DNA of 37,537 nt, taken from NCBI GenBank assembly GCA_913063835.1, contig CAJXZV010000011.1, positions 1 to 37,537 on the forward strand. The letters run 5' to 3'. The notes below the pieces were generated by a model, which was not told the origin of the DNA, ran no database searches, and was given only the letters and a program-made list of their open reading frames with translations. A program made the translations under genes and the position numbers. Source of the stretch: an uncultured Eubacteriales bacterium (lineage in GTDB: Bacteria; Bacillota; Sulfobacillia; UBA995; UBA9673). Of this stretch, positions 1 through 8,719 are shown piece by piece; positions within the stretch are counted from its first letter, which is position 1; every line of letters starts with the position of its first letter.

Positions 1-1512
1 GACGTCCACCGTCCCCGCGACCCGGGGCGTCAGCTCCATCAGGACCTCCCCGTCAGGGGAGCGGATCTCCTTGACGACCTGAGGAACGTAGCGGGTGCCG
101 CCGTTGGCGAGAGCGCACGCGTAGACGGCCATCTGGATGGGCGTGAAGTCGTGGCCCTGCCCTATGGCCGCCTGGAGCGCCGACCCCCCGTACCACGCCT
201 GTCGCGACGGGTCGCTGCCGGCGATGAAGCCCGGTGCTTCCTTGGGGAAGACGTCGATGCCTGTCGGCACACCCAGCCCGAAGCGGCGGGCCCACTCGAT
301 GAAGGGGTCCGGCTCGGGCCCGAGCCTCCGCCCCATCTCGTAGAAATAGGTGTTGCAGGAGTACTTGAGAGCCGCCTCGAGGTCGACCCGGCCGTGGCCC
401 CCGGCCCTCCAACACCGCCAGACCATGCCCCCGTAATAATAGTAGCCGGGGTCGTAGACGGTGAACTCCGGGTCGGTCTTGCCCAGCTCGAGAGCTGCCG
501 CGGCCGTGACCATCTTGAAGGTCGAGCCCGGCGGGAACTGGCCCTGAAGGACCCTGTTGAAGAGCGGCTTGTCGGGGTTGCTCACGAGCTCGCTGTAGGT
601 CGCCCGGTCGATCCCTGTGGCGAACAGGTTCGGGTCGAAGGCCGGCCGGCTGAACATGGCCAGTATCTCCCCGGTGTCCACCTTCATCACGACGCAGGCG
701 CCCGAATCGGCGTCGGGGAAGGCCTCCTCGAAGCCCTCTCCACTGCGGACCCTGGCCGTCCACTGGTCGAAGAACTCCTCGGCCACGCGCTGGAGCTCCG
801 CGTCGATGGTCAGGATGAGGTCGGCGCCCTTCACGGGAGGTATCTCCCCGAGAACCTTGACCGGGTGGCCGGTGGCGTCGACCTCGACCTGCTGGCCCCC
901 GTCGGTCCCGCGCAGTTCCCGGTCGTAGCGGCGCTCGAGTCCGTCCTTGCCGACGATGTCGCCCGGCTCATAGCCGGGGCCGAACCACACAGGGCTCTCG
1001 GGGTCCAGTTCCCTCTCGCTGATCTCCCCCACGTAGCCGAGCAGGTGGGCCAGGAGCTGCCCGCCGACGTAGTCCCGGACGGGCAGGACCTCGATGACGA
1101 CTCCCGGCAGGTTGTCGCGGTCCTCGATGATGCGGGTGTGGACCTCCGGGGAGATGTCGGTGGCGATGCGGACCGGCTCGAACGGGCGCGGGTGCTTTTC
1201 GATCTTCGCCCTTATCTCTTCCTCCGGCACCCCCAGGATGCGGGCCAGCTCGCGGACGGTCGTGTCGGTGTGCTCCTCCTCGAGCTCCATGATGGAGACG
1301 GTGAAGGACGGGCGGTTCGTGACGAGAAGCCGGCCGTGGCGGTCGTAGATGTTCCCGCGGGGCGCCGTGAGGGGGATGATCCGGATGCGGTTCATCTGCG
1401 CCAGTTCCGAGAAGTGCTCACCGCGGACGACCTGCACGTAGGCCAGCCGTCCTCCGATGGACAGGAACACCAGGATGAGGACGAGCGTGTAGACGGCCAG
1501 TCTCCGCTCCAC
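1..1512 (-). CDS. mrdA: Penicillin-binding protein 2 (peptidoglycan transpeptidase), C-terminus cut by window edge
   Basis: Class B penicillin-binding protein that cross-links peptidoglycan during lateral wall growth with the MreBCD/RodA elongasome, at the outer face of the membrane. Seen: one N-terminal membrane segment (about residues 5-25), a dimerisation region, then the transpeptidase domain with the active-site STFK motif (Ser330) and the SCN motif (Ser385). The KTG motif and the C-terminus lie beyond the left edge; 504 residues are visible. The start is uncertain. GTG at 1512 is the only standard codon between the end of mreD and the membrane segment. An in-frame CTG at 1527 has a better Shine-Dalgarno (AGGGGGG eight bases upstream) and may be the true start. 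The gene follows mreD by fewer than 30 bases, so it is the distal member of the shape operon. Confidence 0.93.
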   Translation of the reverse strand, partial: MERRLAVYTLVLILVFLSIGGRLAYVQVVRGEHFSELAQMNRIRIIPLTAPRGNIYDRHGRLLVTNRPSFTVSIMELEEEHTDTTVRELARILGVPEEEIRAKIEKHPRPFEPVRIATDISPEVHTRIIEDRDNLPGVVIEVLPVRDYVGGQLLAHLLGYVGEISERELDPESPVWFGPGYEPGDIVGKDGLERRYDRELRGTDGGQQVEVDATGHPVKVLGEIPPVKGADLILTIDAELQRVAEEFFDQWTARVRSGEGFEEAFPDADSGACVVMKVDTGEILAMFSRPAFDPNLFATGIDRATYSELVSNPDKPLFNRVLQGQFPPGSTFKMVTAAAALELGKTDPEFTVYDPGYYYYGGMVWRCWRAGGHGRVDLEAALKYSCNTYFYEMGRRLGPEPDPFIEWARRFGLGVPTGIDVFPKEAPGFIAGSDPSRQAWYGGSALQAAIGQGHDFTPIQMAVYACALANGGTRYVPQVVKEIRSPDGEVLMELTPRVAGTVDV

Positions 1513-1540
1513 CCGAACCTTGTCCAGAGCCCGTTCCCCC

Positions 1541-2101
1541 CTATCCCTGTCCCACCTGTCCTGCGCCGGCGGTCATCTCGCGCTCCCGGGCCCACTCCCG
1601 GAAGCGGAAGAGGAGGAGGCGGTGATAGACGAAGGGGGCGAAGACCGTGCTGTAAAGGGCCCCCGGCAAGGCGACGGTCAGGAGAGAGAGGGCCGGGGCC
1701 GGCACCCCGAGGCCCCTCAGCAGGACCCACACGACGAACTCGTGCCCGAGGACGGCGACCCCCACGGCCGCCGTCGAGACCCAGACCGACTCCTTGAATA
1801 TCTTCGTCTCCACCGTGCCCATCAGGGACCCGGCCAGGGCCCCGGCCAGCGCGAAGAGCCCGATGTAGCGGGTGAAGAGGAGGTCCTGCACCAGCCCGGC
1901 CCCGAGGCCCGCCAGGAACCCCTCCCGGGGGCCGTAGAGCAGGCCCCAACAGGCCACGACGACCGTCACCAGGTCGGGCCTTATCCCGTGGACGGCCAGG
2001 TGAGGGAAGACGGCCGTCTCGAGGATGAGGGCCGTCAGGACCGACATCCCGAGCACGGAATGGCGTGAGGTCGCCAGGTTGAAGACGGCCTCGCCTCTCA
2101 A
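1541..2101 (-). CDS. mreD: Rod shape-determining protein MreD
   Basis: Small integral membrane protein of the elongasome that links MreC and the cytoskeleton to PBP2/RodA. The 186 residues carry about five hydrophobic segments and the family's amphipathic GLxAGLxQDLL-type segment near residues 65-75, followed by a polar C-terminus. The start ATG overlaps the mreC stop (ATGA at 2098-2101), indicating translational coupling. The position between mreC and mrdA is the conserved one in Firmicutes. MreD is weakly conserved in sequence, so the call rests partly on hydrophobicity and gene order, both of which agree. Confidence 0.92.
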   Translation of the reverse strand: MRGEAVFNLATSRHSVLGMSVLTALILETAVFPHLAVHGIRPDLVTVVVACWGLLYGPREGFLAGLGAGLVQDLLFTRYIGLFALAGALAGSLMGTVETKIFKESVWVSTAAVGVAVLGHEFVVWVLLRGLGVPAPALSLLTVALPGALYSTVFAPFVYHRLLLFRFREWAREREMTAGAGQVGQG

Positions 2102-2943
2102 GGCTCTCCTTCCTCTCCCGCCGCTCGGTAGTTGACGATGACGAGGACCTCCTCCAGGCTCCCGAAATCGACACCGGGGCGGACCGCCGCGTACTTGATG
2201 AGTCCGTGCTGCTCTGTCGTGACCTCGACGACGCGCCCGATGTAGAGGCCCGGCGGGTAGATCTCACCCAGGCCGGAGGTCACGAGGGCGTCCCCTTCAC
2301 CGACCTCGGCCTCCCGCTCGAAGAACATCATCCGGAGCAGTGACGACTGGCTGCCCTGCCCTTTGACGATGCCGGCGTCGCGGGACGACTGGACGAGGGC
2401 GCCCACTCCGCACTCCCTGTCCGTGAGAAGCTGGACGAAGGAGACGTTCGTGGAGACCCCGACGACCCGGCCGACGAGACCCTGGCTGGTGACGACCGGC
2501 ATGTCCTTGGCGATGCCGTGCCGCGACCCGCGGTCTATGGTCACCCGGCTGAACCAGTTGTCCGGGTTCCTGGCTATCACGTCCGCGACCACGTAGTCGA
2601 AAGGCACGGCCTCGCTGAAGCCGAGGAGAGCCCTCAGGCGCTCGTTCTCTATCTCGAGCTCTCTCAGCCGGCGGAGGGCGGCGTCATAGGCCTCGGCCTT
2701 GGCCCGGAGGGACTCGTTCTCCCGGCGCAGTTGGCTGATCGCCCGGATGTCGGAGAGGCCGCCGCGAATGCCGGCGGCCAGACCCTCGAACCAGGCCTGG
2801 ATCGGAGCCGCGGCCTCGACCAGGGCTCGCTCCAGGAGCATGACCGTCTCGCGCTCACGCGCGGTGACGCCCATGAGGACGACCAGGACCACGAGAGTGA
2901 CCACGGCCGCCGCGAACCTCCGGTAGCGTCCGAAGCTGTTCAA
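2098..2943 (-). CDS. mreC: Rod shape-determining protein MreC
   Basis: Bitopic scaffold protein of the elongasome that contacts PBP2 on the outer side of the membrane. Seen: a short basic cytoplasmic start, one membrane helix at about residues 10-27, a coiled coil at about 70-115 (Arg/Glu/Leu heptads), then the two beta-barrel region of MreC with NWFSRVTIDRGS and GLVGRVV-type strands. Its 281 residues are the usual size. It starts 24 bases after the mreB stop and overlaps mreD by four bases, so all three are likely one transcript. Confidence 0.95.
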   Translation of the reverse strand: MNSFGRYRRFAAAVVTLVVLVVLMGVTARERETVMLLERALVEAAAPIQAWFEGLAAGIRGGLSDIRAISQLRRENESLRAKAEAYDAALRRLRELEIENERLRALLGFSEAVPFDYVVADVIARNPDNWFSRVTIDRGSRHGIAKDMPVVTSQGLVGRVVGVSTNVSFVQLLTDRECGVGALVQSSRDAGIVKGQGSQSSLLRMMFFEREAEVGEGDALVTSGLGEIYPPGLYIGRVVEVTTEQHGLIKYAAVRPGVDFGSLEEVLVIVNYRAAGEEGEP

Positions 2944-2967
2944 GCCCGCCGTCTCCCTCTACCGGGC

Positions 2968-4008
2968 TCACCCGACCGCGCGGCGGGAGGCGGTGGTGAC
3001 CCGCCTCAGCGTCTCGATCTCCTCCAGGACCTTGCCCGCGCCGCGGACGACGCAGAGCAGGGGGTCCTCGGTGAGGTGCACCGGCATCCCCGTCTCCTGG
3101 TTGACCAGGCGGTCGAGGTTGCGGAGCATCGAACCGCCGCCCGTCATGACGATGCCGCGGTCCATGATGTCGGCCGCGAGTTCGGGTGGCGTTCTCTCCA
3201 GGGTGACCTTGATGGCCTCGAGGATGGCCCCCACCGGCTCGGAAAGGGCCGTCTGTATTTCTTCGGCGGTGACCTTCACGGTCCTGGGAAGCCCCGTCAC
3301 CAGGTCCCGCCCCCGGACCTCCATGGTCTCCTCCTTGTCGGTGGGAACGGCGTTGCCGATGACTATCTTGACTTCCTCCGCCGTCCGCTCACCGATGAGG
3401 AGGTTGTAGGTCCTCTTGACGTAGTTGACGATGGCCTCGTCCATCTCGTCACCCGCGATGCGGATGGACCGCGAGGTGACGATACCGCCGAGAGAGATTA
3501 TGGCGACCTCGGTCGTCCCGCCTCCGATGTCGACGATCATGTTCCCCGTCGGCTCCTGGACGGGGAGTCCGGCTCCGATGGCCGCGGCCATGGGCTCCTC
3601 GATGGTGTGGGCCTCCCGGGCCCCGGCCTGGAGGGTGGCGTCGATGACCGCCCTCTTCTCGACCTCCGTCACCCCGGAGGGCACGGCCACGACGACCCGC
3701 GGACGCAGGAGGGCGCGGCGGATGTGGGCCTTGGTGATGAAGTACCGCAGCATGGTCTGGGTCACGTCGAAGTCGGCGATGACCCCGTCCTTCATGGGCC
3801 TTATGGCCACGATGTTGCCGGGAGTCCGACCGATCATCCGCTTGGCTTCGTCCCCGACGGCGAGGACCGTCCCGTGGTCGCGGTCCAGGGCCACCACCGA
3901 CGGTTCCTGAAGGACGATACCTCGGCCCTTGACGTAGACCAGCGTGTTGGCGGTGCCGAGGTCCACACCCATGTCGCGGGAGAAGTAGTCGTAGATGAAT
4001 CCGAACAT
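2968..4008 (-). CDS. mreB: Rod shape-determining protein MreB (actin homologue)
   Basis: Bacterial actin that polymerises on the inner membrane face and directs lateral peptidoglycan synthesis. At 346 residues it is full length. Seen: the phosphate-1 loop VDLGTANT (from residue 15), the phosphate-2 loop [10 protein letters not shown], and the adenosine-site TGGGSMLR near the C-terminus. The open frame extends upstream to 4161, but the extra 51 residues are Arg/Pro/Gly-rich and overlap radC, while MFGFIYDYF followed by the ATPase motif matches normal family starts, so ATG at 4008 was chosen. A GAAAGGGG purine run lies about 13 bases upstream. MreB suggests rod-shaped cells. Confidence 0.97.
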   Translation of the reverse strand: MFGFIYDYFSRDMGVDLGTANTLVYVKGRGIVLQEPSVVALDRDHGTVLAVGDEAKRMIGRTPGNIVAIRPMKDGVIADFDVTQTMLRYFITKAHIRRALLRPRVVVAVPSGVTEVEKRAVIDATLQAGAREAHTIEEPMAAAIGAGLPVQEPTGNMIVDIGGGTTEVAIISLGGIVTSRSIRIAGDEMDEAIVNYVKRTYNLLIGERTAEEVKIVIGNAVPTDKEETMEVRGRDLVTGLPRTVKVTAEEIQTALSEPVGAILEAIKVTLERTPPELAADIMDRGIVMTGGGSMLRNLDRLVNQETGMPVHLTEDPLLCVVRGAGKVLEEIETLRRVTTASRRAVG

Positions 4009-4099
4009 CGTGGTTAGGATGCCCCTTTCAGGACCCGCTCCGGCCGCGGTGCCGGGACGCGCCCGCCCGTTGCGGTCTCCGGCAGCCGGACGCAGCCTG

Positions 4100-4831
4100 T
4101 CACAAGATTCCTTTCTCTTTGAAACTGACGTAGCGGTTGTCGCCGACCACGACGTGGTCAAGGACTTCTATGCCCAGGAGCCGCCCCGCCTCCACCAGGC
4201 GTCGGGTGACCTCGACGTCCTCACGGCTCGGGGTGGGGTCTCCGCTCGGGTGGTTGTGGACCAGGACGATGGCCGCGGAGCTCCGGGCGATAGCCTCCTT
4301 GAAGATCTCCCGCGGATGGACTATCGACGAGCTGAGGCTCCCGACCGAGACGGTCCTTATCCCGAGCACATGGTTCTTGGCGTCGAGGAGCACAGTGCGG
4401 AACTGCTCACGGTCAAGGAACCTCATCTCCTCCATGACCAGGGCGCTGACGTCCCGGGGCGACCTCACCAAGGGCCTCGCAGCGTTCGAGGCGGATATCC
4501 GCCTCCCGAGCTCCACGGCCGCCTTGAGCTGGACCGCCTTGGCCGGCCCCACTCCCGGGACCTGGATGAGCTCCTCCAGCGACGCTGTTGCCAGGTACCT
4601 CAGGTCCCGGTGCCGGGCCCCTTCCCCACCTGCCCCGGCATGACACTCCTCACAGCCTCTCGACAGGAGCCTCCGGGCGACATCGAGAGCCGAGAGCCCT
4701 CCCGCTCCCGTTCTCAACAGTATAGCCACGAGCTCGGCGTTAGATAAGGCCTCAGGACCGAGCCTTCTCATCCTCTCCCTCGGCCGGTCCTCTTCGGCCA
4801 GGTCCTTCATCCGTAGCCCGTCTCCGGCCAC
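4100..4831 (-). CDS. radC: RadC family protein (JAB1/MPN domain, UPF0758)
   Basis: Protein of the RadC/UPF0758 family, historically linked to DNA repair but without a settled biochemical role. Seen in 243 residues: an N-terminal region with the [20 protein letters not shown] signature, a helix-hairpin-helix ([15 protein letters not shown]), and a C-terminal JAB1/MPN metalloprotease-like domain with the complete metal motif [14 protein letters not shown] (HxH-x7-S-x2-D). An insert of about 20 residues before the hairpin carries GCEECH, which is unusual for the family. The start is GTG 4831 with GGGGTG seven bases upstream; ATG 4810 is an alternative. The maf-radC-mreB order is conserved in Clostridia. 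Confidence 0.93.
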   Translation of the reverse strand: MAGDGLRMKDLAEEDRPRERMRRLGPEALSNAELVAILLRTGAGGLSALDVARRLLSRGCEECHAGAGGEGARHRDLRYLATASLEELIQVPGVGPAKAVQLKAAVELGRRISASNAARPLVRSPRDVSALVMEEMRFLDREQFRTVLLDAKNHVLGIRTVSVGSLSSSIVHPREIFKEAIARSSAAIVLVHNHPSGDPTPSREDVEVTRRLVEAGRLLGIEVLDHVVVGDNRYVSFKEKGIL

Positions 4832-4864
4832 GTTCCCGCACCCCCGTTCCGGGTGCAGGCACCC

Positions 4865-5521
4865 CTATTCCGTCAGACCCGTGATGTTCCGCCGGGTGCC
4901 CCCACCGCCTTTCCCGGCCAGGGCCGCCTCCCTGAGCAGGTTCACCCCGAAGCGGCCGAGCACTTCGGCCAGCCTTCCGAGCGGCAGGCCGACGACGTTG
5001 AAATAGCACCCTTCGACCCGTTCGACCAGGAGCGCGCCGACTCCCTGGATGGCGTAGGCGCCGGCCTTGTCGAACGGCTCACCGGTGGCCAGGTAGCTCT
5101 GCACATCCTCCGGCCCCAGCCGCCGGAAGAACACCTTGGTCTCCTCGACGCCCTCCTCCACCCGTCCGGTCGCCGGCTCCGCGACGACCACCGCGGTGAC
5201 GACCCGGTGCTCCCGTCCGGACAGGGCCCGAAGCATCGCGGCGGCCTCTTCGGGCGAGGCCGGCTTCCCCAGGATGCGGTCAGACAGGACCACCAGGGTG
5301 TCCGCCCCGATGACGAGGACGTCCGGAGCGCCGGCGAGCTCCGCCGCGACGGCCTCGGCCTTGCGCCGGGCAAGGCGTAGGGCGAGACCCCCGGCCTCCG
5401 CCGGAGGCACCCGACCCGGCTCATCCTCCGGAGCACGGCTGGGACGCACCTCGAAGGGCACGCCGAGGCCGGCCAGGAGGTCCTTTCTCCGGGGAGAAGC
5501 CGACGCGAGGACCAGTCTCAT
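4865..5521 (-). CDS. maf: Maf/YhdE-type nucleoside triphosphate pyrophosphatase
   Basis: Hydrolyses non-canonical or modified nucleoside triphosphates (dTTP, UTP or methylated forms in the YhdE branch) to monophosphate and pyrophosphate, a house-cleaning role linked to septum control. The 218 residues contain the N-terminal LASASPRRKDLL substrate loop, the catalytic GADT motif, a KP-x-EA helix, and ATGEPFDKAGAYAIQG, the family's hallmark C-terminal motif. The ATG overlaps the stop of the DUF4321 gene (5518-5521), so translation is probably coupled. The C-terminus has about 20 extra residues rich in Gly and Arg. Confidence 0.95.
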   Translation of the reverse strand: MRLVLASASPRRKDLLAGLGVPFEVRPSRAPEDEPGRVPPAEAGGLALRLARRKAEAVAAELAGAPDVLVIGADTLVVLSDRILGKPASPEEAAAMLRALSGREHRVVTAVVVAEPATGRVEEGVEETKVFFRRLGPEDVQSYLATGEPFDKAGAYAIQGVGALLVERVEGCYFNVVGLPLGRLAEVLGRFGVNLLREAALAGKGGGGTRRNITGLTE

Positions 5522-5769
5522 GTCCAGCGCCTGTAGAGGTAGGCTCCCAGCAGGAGCCCCACGAGCCCGAGCAGGTTCAGGCTCAGGCTGAAGCCGAACG
5601 TCAGGTCGAAGAAGCTGAGGTCCGCCACCAGGGGAGGGTCGAGGCCCACAGCGACCGACCGGCCCAGGAACGGGACGAACGGTCGGAGCGCCTCACCAAC
5701 GAGGTTGCCCAGGATGGCGAACGCGGTGACCAGAGCTAGGAGAAGCCACACGCTGAAGCTCTTTCTCAC
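5518..5769 (-). CDS. DUF4321 family small membrane protein
   Basis: Small protein of 83 residues with two hydrophobic segments (about 8-28 and 62-80) separated by a loop containing the FFDLTFGFSLSLNLLGLVGLLLG-like region typical of DUF4321. The family is found beside maf in many Clostridia; its function is not known. The start is ATG at 5769 and the stop overlaps the maf start by four bases. It appears to be the first gene of the shape operon. Identification rests on size, hydrophobicity, C-terminal pattern and gene context. Confidence 0.8.
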   Translation of the reverse strand: MRKSFSVWLLLALVTAFAILGNLVGEALRPFVPFLGRSVAVGLDPPLVADLSFFDLTFGFSLSLNLLGLVGLLLGAYLYRRWT

Positions 5770-5787
5770 GCCGGCGCTTCACTCCCC

Positions 5788-5820
5788 GACAGCCGGACCT
5801 AGATTTCCACCGCGGCTGTC
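5788..5820. other. Inverted repeat upstream of the DUF4321-maf-radC-mre operon
   Basis: GACAGCCG at 5788-5795 pairs perfectly with CGGCTGTC at 5813-5820, around a 17-base spacer. It lies 19 bases before the DUF4321 start, so it would fall in the operon leader or overlap its promoter. It could be an operator or a leader hairpin; there is no direct evidence for either. Confidence 0.35.
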
Positions 5821-5843
5821 CGAATCCCTTGCCTCGAAAGGCG

Positions 5844-5873
5844 GAGACCCGGTCCCACATTCTGCCGGGTCTC
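5844..5873 (-). terminator. Possible terminator after the SPOR-domain gene
   Basis: GAGACCCGG at 5865-5873 (read on the minus strand) pairs perfectly with CCGGGTCTC at 5844-5852, loop 12 bases, about 28 bases past the SPOR gene stop. The following bases are CGCCTTTCG, a poor U-tract, so intrinsic termination would be weak. Confidence 0.4.
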
Positions 5874-5901
5874 GAGGCCGGTCATCGGTCGCCGCGGCGG
5901 C

Positions 5902-6846
5902 TCAGGACCCCGATTCCAACTCCGCCTCGAAGCGGACGTAGCGGTCGACCAGACCGATGAAGGACGACTCGGCCGCCAGGCGGTCGACCTCCACCCCGCT
6001 CGCCAGGTAGCTCTTCAGGGCCTGGAGGTTGGCCGTCGCCTCGATGAGCAGGGTCTCCAGCGCACCGCCGAGTCCGGCGAGGTCCGTCGGAGCCGTGAGT
6101 CCCGCCAGGTTCTCCTTGGCTTCACGGACCGTGACGATGAGCGCGTCGACGGTGCGCGAAGCCTCGGCCCGGTCGAGACTCCCGGCGTGGTGGTCGTCCC
6201 AGATGTCGCCCTCGACACGGAGAAGGCTCACAAGCGCTTCCACAGCCGCGGCGGCCCGCTCGACGTACCTGACGCTCGAACCGCTGAGCGTGAGGTCCGA
6301 AGCGGCGACGGTCTGGGTGACGATGAACGCGTCCGCGTAGCCTTTCGTTCGGACCCGAGCCAGGACGGCTTCCACCACTTCCCGCCTCGTACCGGTGACC
6401 GTCCTGACCCTGTAGAGCTCCGAGTCCGCGCCGGGTTCGAGGACATGACCCGGCAGGCCCTTGCCGGCCAGGTCGGCCACGACGTTGTCCCCGTTGGCCC
6501 TCGAGCCGAAGGCGCCGACCTGTATGGCGTAGAAGGTGACCGGGCTGAGGTCGCAGACCGCCGACCCCGGTCCCCCGCCGGCCGGCACGGACCCGGCGCC
6601 GCCGGTGCCGCCGTCCCCGGAGGTGCCCTCTTCCCCGGACTGGCCGCCTGTCCCGGCGGTCTGGTCCGCCCCCGGCCCGAGACCGTCCGCGACGGTCTCA
6701 CCCAGCGTCGAGAGAAGATAGCGCCCGAGGGCGAAGCCTCCTGAGATGCACAGCACGGCCAGGAGCAGGAAGACCATGAACACGGTGAACCCGCTCGGTC
6801 CCCGGGGTTGCGGCTTCGGCCGGGTCCTCCTCTGGGCGCTCACCAT
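5902..6846 (-). CDS. SPOR-domain membrane protein
   Basis: Predicted bitopic membrane protein with an extracytoplasmic SPOR domain, a fold that binds glycan strands lacking stem peptides. Seen in 314 residues: a basic, Pro-rich start, one membrane helix at about 19-45, a Gly/Ser/Glu-rich linker (about 50-100), the SPOR domain at about 105-185 (FYAIQVGAFGSRANGDNVVADL, then YRVRTV), and a helical C-terminal region of about 125 residues with no recognised family. In Clostridia a SPOR protein often sits before DUF4321-maf, as here. The start ATG overlaps the end of the M20 gene by seven bases. Confidence 0.85.
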   Translation of the reverse strand: MVSAQRRTRPKPQPRGPSGFTVFMVFLLLAVLCISGGFALGRYLLSTLGETVADGLGPGADQTAGTGGQSGEEGTSGDGGTGGAGSVPAGGGPGSAVCDLSPVTFYAIQVGAFGSRANGDNVVADLAGKGLPGHVLEPGADSELYRVRTVTGTRREVVEAVLARVRTKGYADAFIVTQTVAASDLTLSGSSVRYVERAAAAVEALVSLLRVEGDIWDDHHAGSLDRAEASRTVDALIVTVREAKENLAGLTAPTDLAGLGGALETLLIEATANLQALKSYLASGVEVDRLAAESSFIGLVDRYVRFEAELESGS

Positions 6847-8303
6847 CGGTCATCGTCCTCCTTCGGGTTTCCGGAGCCGGCGGCTCCCGCCGCCTCCGGC
6901 TCCGGGTAGACAGTCCTCCTGAAGAGTGAACGGGCGAACTCGATGTACTCGGCCCGGGTCATGGGCGGCCGCGCCGCCCGCCGCACCCTGTCGGCCTCTC
7001 TGGCCCCGTCAGCGAGGAGGTCGATGACCGTGAGGGCCACCGCCTCGGCCGGGCGGATGTAGGCCAGGTCAGGGTCGACCACCCGGTAGTCCGCGCAGTG
7101 CGGACGGCCTTCCACGCCCGCCCCGTAGGGGTGCAGGGCCGGCATGACGTGGGACAGGTCCCCCATGTCGGTCGAGCCCGCCATGTGCCCGCCGTCGGAG
7201 ACGTTCTCCGCCCCGACCAGGCGTTCGAGGTTCCGGCGGTATATCCGGGAAAGCTCCGGGTCCGGAAGCATGGGCAGAAAGCCGGGAGCGTCCCGGATCT
7301 CGACCGTGGTCCCCAGGGCCAGGGCGCCCGCCTTGAAGGCCCGGTCGACCTTGCGCGAGGTCTCCGTGACCGCTTGTATGGTCCGGGCCCTGACGTAGGT
7401 CTCAAGGCGCACGTCGGCCGGGATGATGTTGACGAGGTCCCCGCCCTTGGTCACGATGGGGTGGACCCGCACCGAATCCTCTTCACTGAAAGTCTCGCGC
7501 AGGGCGTTGACGGCCGAGAGGGCCACCAGCGCCGCGTTGAGAGCGTTCACCCCCGCCCAGGGGGAGGCCCCCGCGTGGGCCTCGCGGCCGATATAGCGAA
7601 CGAACTTGCCGACGAAGCCGTTGCTCGTCCCCCCCGGGGACATCTTCGGGCCCGGCCGGCTGCCGCTGTGCACGAGGATGGCCATGTCGACATCGTCGAA
7701 CTCGCCGAGGCGGATGAGCTCCGGCTTGCCGCCGAGGAACTCCACTTTGCCTTCCTCCCGGAGCCTGAACCTGTACTCGAGTTCGACGTACTCCTCGGCG
7801 GGAACGGCCATGAAGACCACGGACCCGGACAGCCCCCGGAGAACATCCGGCTCGGTCAGGCCGACGGCCGCCCCGGCCATGACGGCAAGCTGGGCGTGGT
7901 GGCCGCACGCGTGGGCCGCGCCTGTGACCGGGTCGGCTGCAGGGTGCCCGGGACAGACCACGGCGTCGAGTTCGCCGAGGACGGCGACCCGCGGCGGAGC
8001 CGCGGTCTCCCCGGGCGGCTCCTCCCCCCGCTCCTTCTTCGGGCCCGTCCTCCGGCTCCCGCTCCACGGGGCCTGCCCGTCAGCGACGGCCTTCACCCCG
8101 GTGAGAGCCAGGCCCGTGCGGACCTCGAGTCCCAGGTCGGCGAGGAAGGCGGCCGTCCTGGCAGCGGTGCGCTCCTCTTTGAAACCGAGCTCCGGCGTCC
8201 TGTAGACGTCCTCGGCGAAGCGGATGATGTCCCCGCGCCGGCGGGCGATGGCCGCCAGGGCCTTCTCCTTGAGGTCTTCCACGGCAGGGTCCGCCTTCTT
8301 CAC
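6840..8303 (-). CDS. M20 family amidohydrolase (AbgB/peptidase-like)
   Basis: Metal-dependent amidohydrolase of the M20 peptidase family, 487 residues. It probably cleaves an amide of an aminoacyl or peptidyl compound; the substrate cannot be read from sequence. Seen: ACGHHA (metal ligands), GELDAV, the catalytic AVPAEEYVE pair of glutamates, a dimerisation domain near REAHAGASPWAGVNALNAA, and GSTDMGDLSHVMPALHP, typical of the AbgB (p-aminobenzoyl-glutamate hydrolase) branch. A charged insert (about residues 65-90) precedes GELDAV. GTG at 8303 was chosen because it overlaps the preceding stop (GTGA, 8300-8303) and begins just before the conserved helix; the frame stays open further upstream but without similarity. 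Confidence 0.88.
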   Translation of the reverse strand: MKKADPAVEDLKEKALAAIARRRGDIIRFAEDVYRTPELGFKEERTAARTAAFLADLGLEVRTGLALTGVKAVADGQAPWSGSRRTGPKKERGEEPPGETAAPPRVAVLGELDAVVCPGHPAADPVTGAAHACGHHAQLAVMAGAAVGLTEPDVLRGLSGSVVFMAVPAEEYVELEYRFRLREEGKVEFLGGKPELIRLGEFDDVDMAILVHSGSRPGPKMSPGGTSNGFVGKFVRYIGREAHAGASPWAGVNALNAALVALSAVNALRETFSEEDSVRVHPIVTKGGDLVNIIPADVRLETYVRARTIQAVTETSRKVDRAFKAGALALGTTVEIRDAPGFLPMLPDPELSRIYRRNLERLVGAENVSDGGHMAGSTDMGDLSHVMPALHPYGAGVEGRPHCADYRVVDPDLAYIRPAEAVALTVIDLLADGAREADRVRRAARPPMTRAEYIEFARSLFRRTVYPEPEAAGAAGSGNPKEDDDRW

Positions 8304-8719
8304 AGGTCCACCTCGACCGTCCTCAGCACTCTCCCGCCGGGGTCGACGAAGGTCACCTTCCGGACTCCCTCGAGCCCCCGTCTGGACACGGCCACCACGT
8401 CCCGGGGGTAGGTGATGACCATGGTCACGAAATCGGCCGGGCCCGGGTCGGACCGCGACACGGTCACCCTGAGTTCGTCCGGCGCCGGCCGGTTGAGCCC
8501 CTCGATGGTGATGGAGTAGCCCCCTGTCGGGCACTCCTCCCGCTGGGCGACGACGAGGAACTCGCGGTCCCAGTCCACGCCCGCCTCCGCCGACGAAGCA
8601 CTCACCCCGTAGGCTTCACCGAGCTCCTCCGCGGAGGTGAAGACGAGGTACTTCGGCAGGCTGTGGAACCTGAGCGGCTCGCGGGACGTCAGTTGGACCC
8701 GCCTGAACCCCGGCGTCAA
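8300..8719 (-). CDS. PrcB C-terminal-domain-like protein
   Basis: Protein of 139 residues resembling the PrcB_C domain first seen in the treponemal protease-complex subunit PrcB. The support is the ECPTGGYSITIEGL segment followed by a beta strand ending in a threonine-rich MVITYP and VVAVSR, in the family order. No signal peptide or lipobox is visible. TTG at 8719 forms TTGA with the folC stop and has GGGAGGGGG a short distance upstream; GTG at 8740 is an alternative that overlaps folC by 25 bases. The protein is translationally coupled to both folC and the M20 gene. Function is unknown; the family is thought to assist or modulate proteases. Confidence 0.75.
   Translation of the reverse strand: MTPGFRRVQLTSREPLRFHSLPKYLVFTSAEELGEAYGVSASSAEAGVDWDREFLVVAQREECPTGGYSITIEGLNRPAPDELRVTVSRSDPGPADFVTMVITYPRDVVAVSRRGLEGVRKVTFVDPGGRVLRTVEVDL

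Noticed and set aside
151-1797. Long plus-strand open frame across mrdA and mreD
   Set aside because: It is the shadow of the PBP2/MreD frames in GC-rich DNA; the protein is Asp/Gly/Arg/Val-rich without domains.
2518-4017. Plus-strand open frame opposite mreC and mreB
   Set aside because: Shadow of mreB and mreC; composition typical of antisense GC-rich frames.
4009-4161. Upstream extension of mreB
   Set aside because: Arg/Pro/Gly-rich, overlaps radC, and MreB homologues begin just before the phosphate-1 loop.
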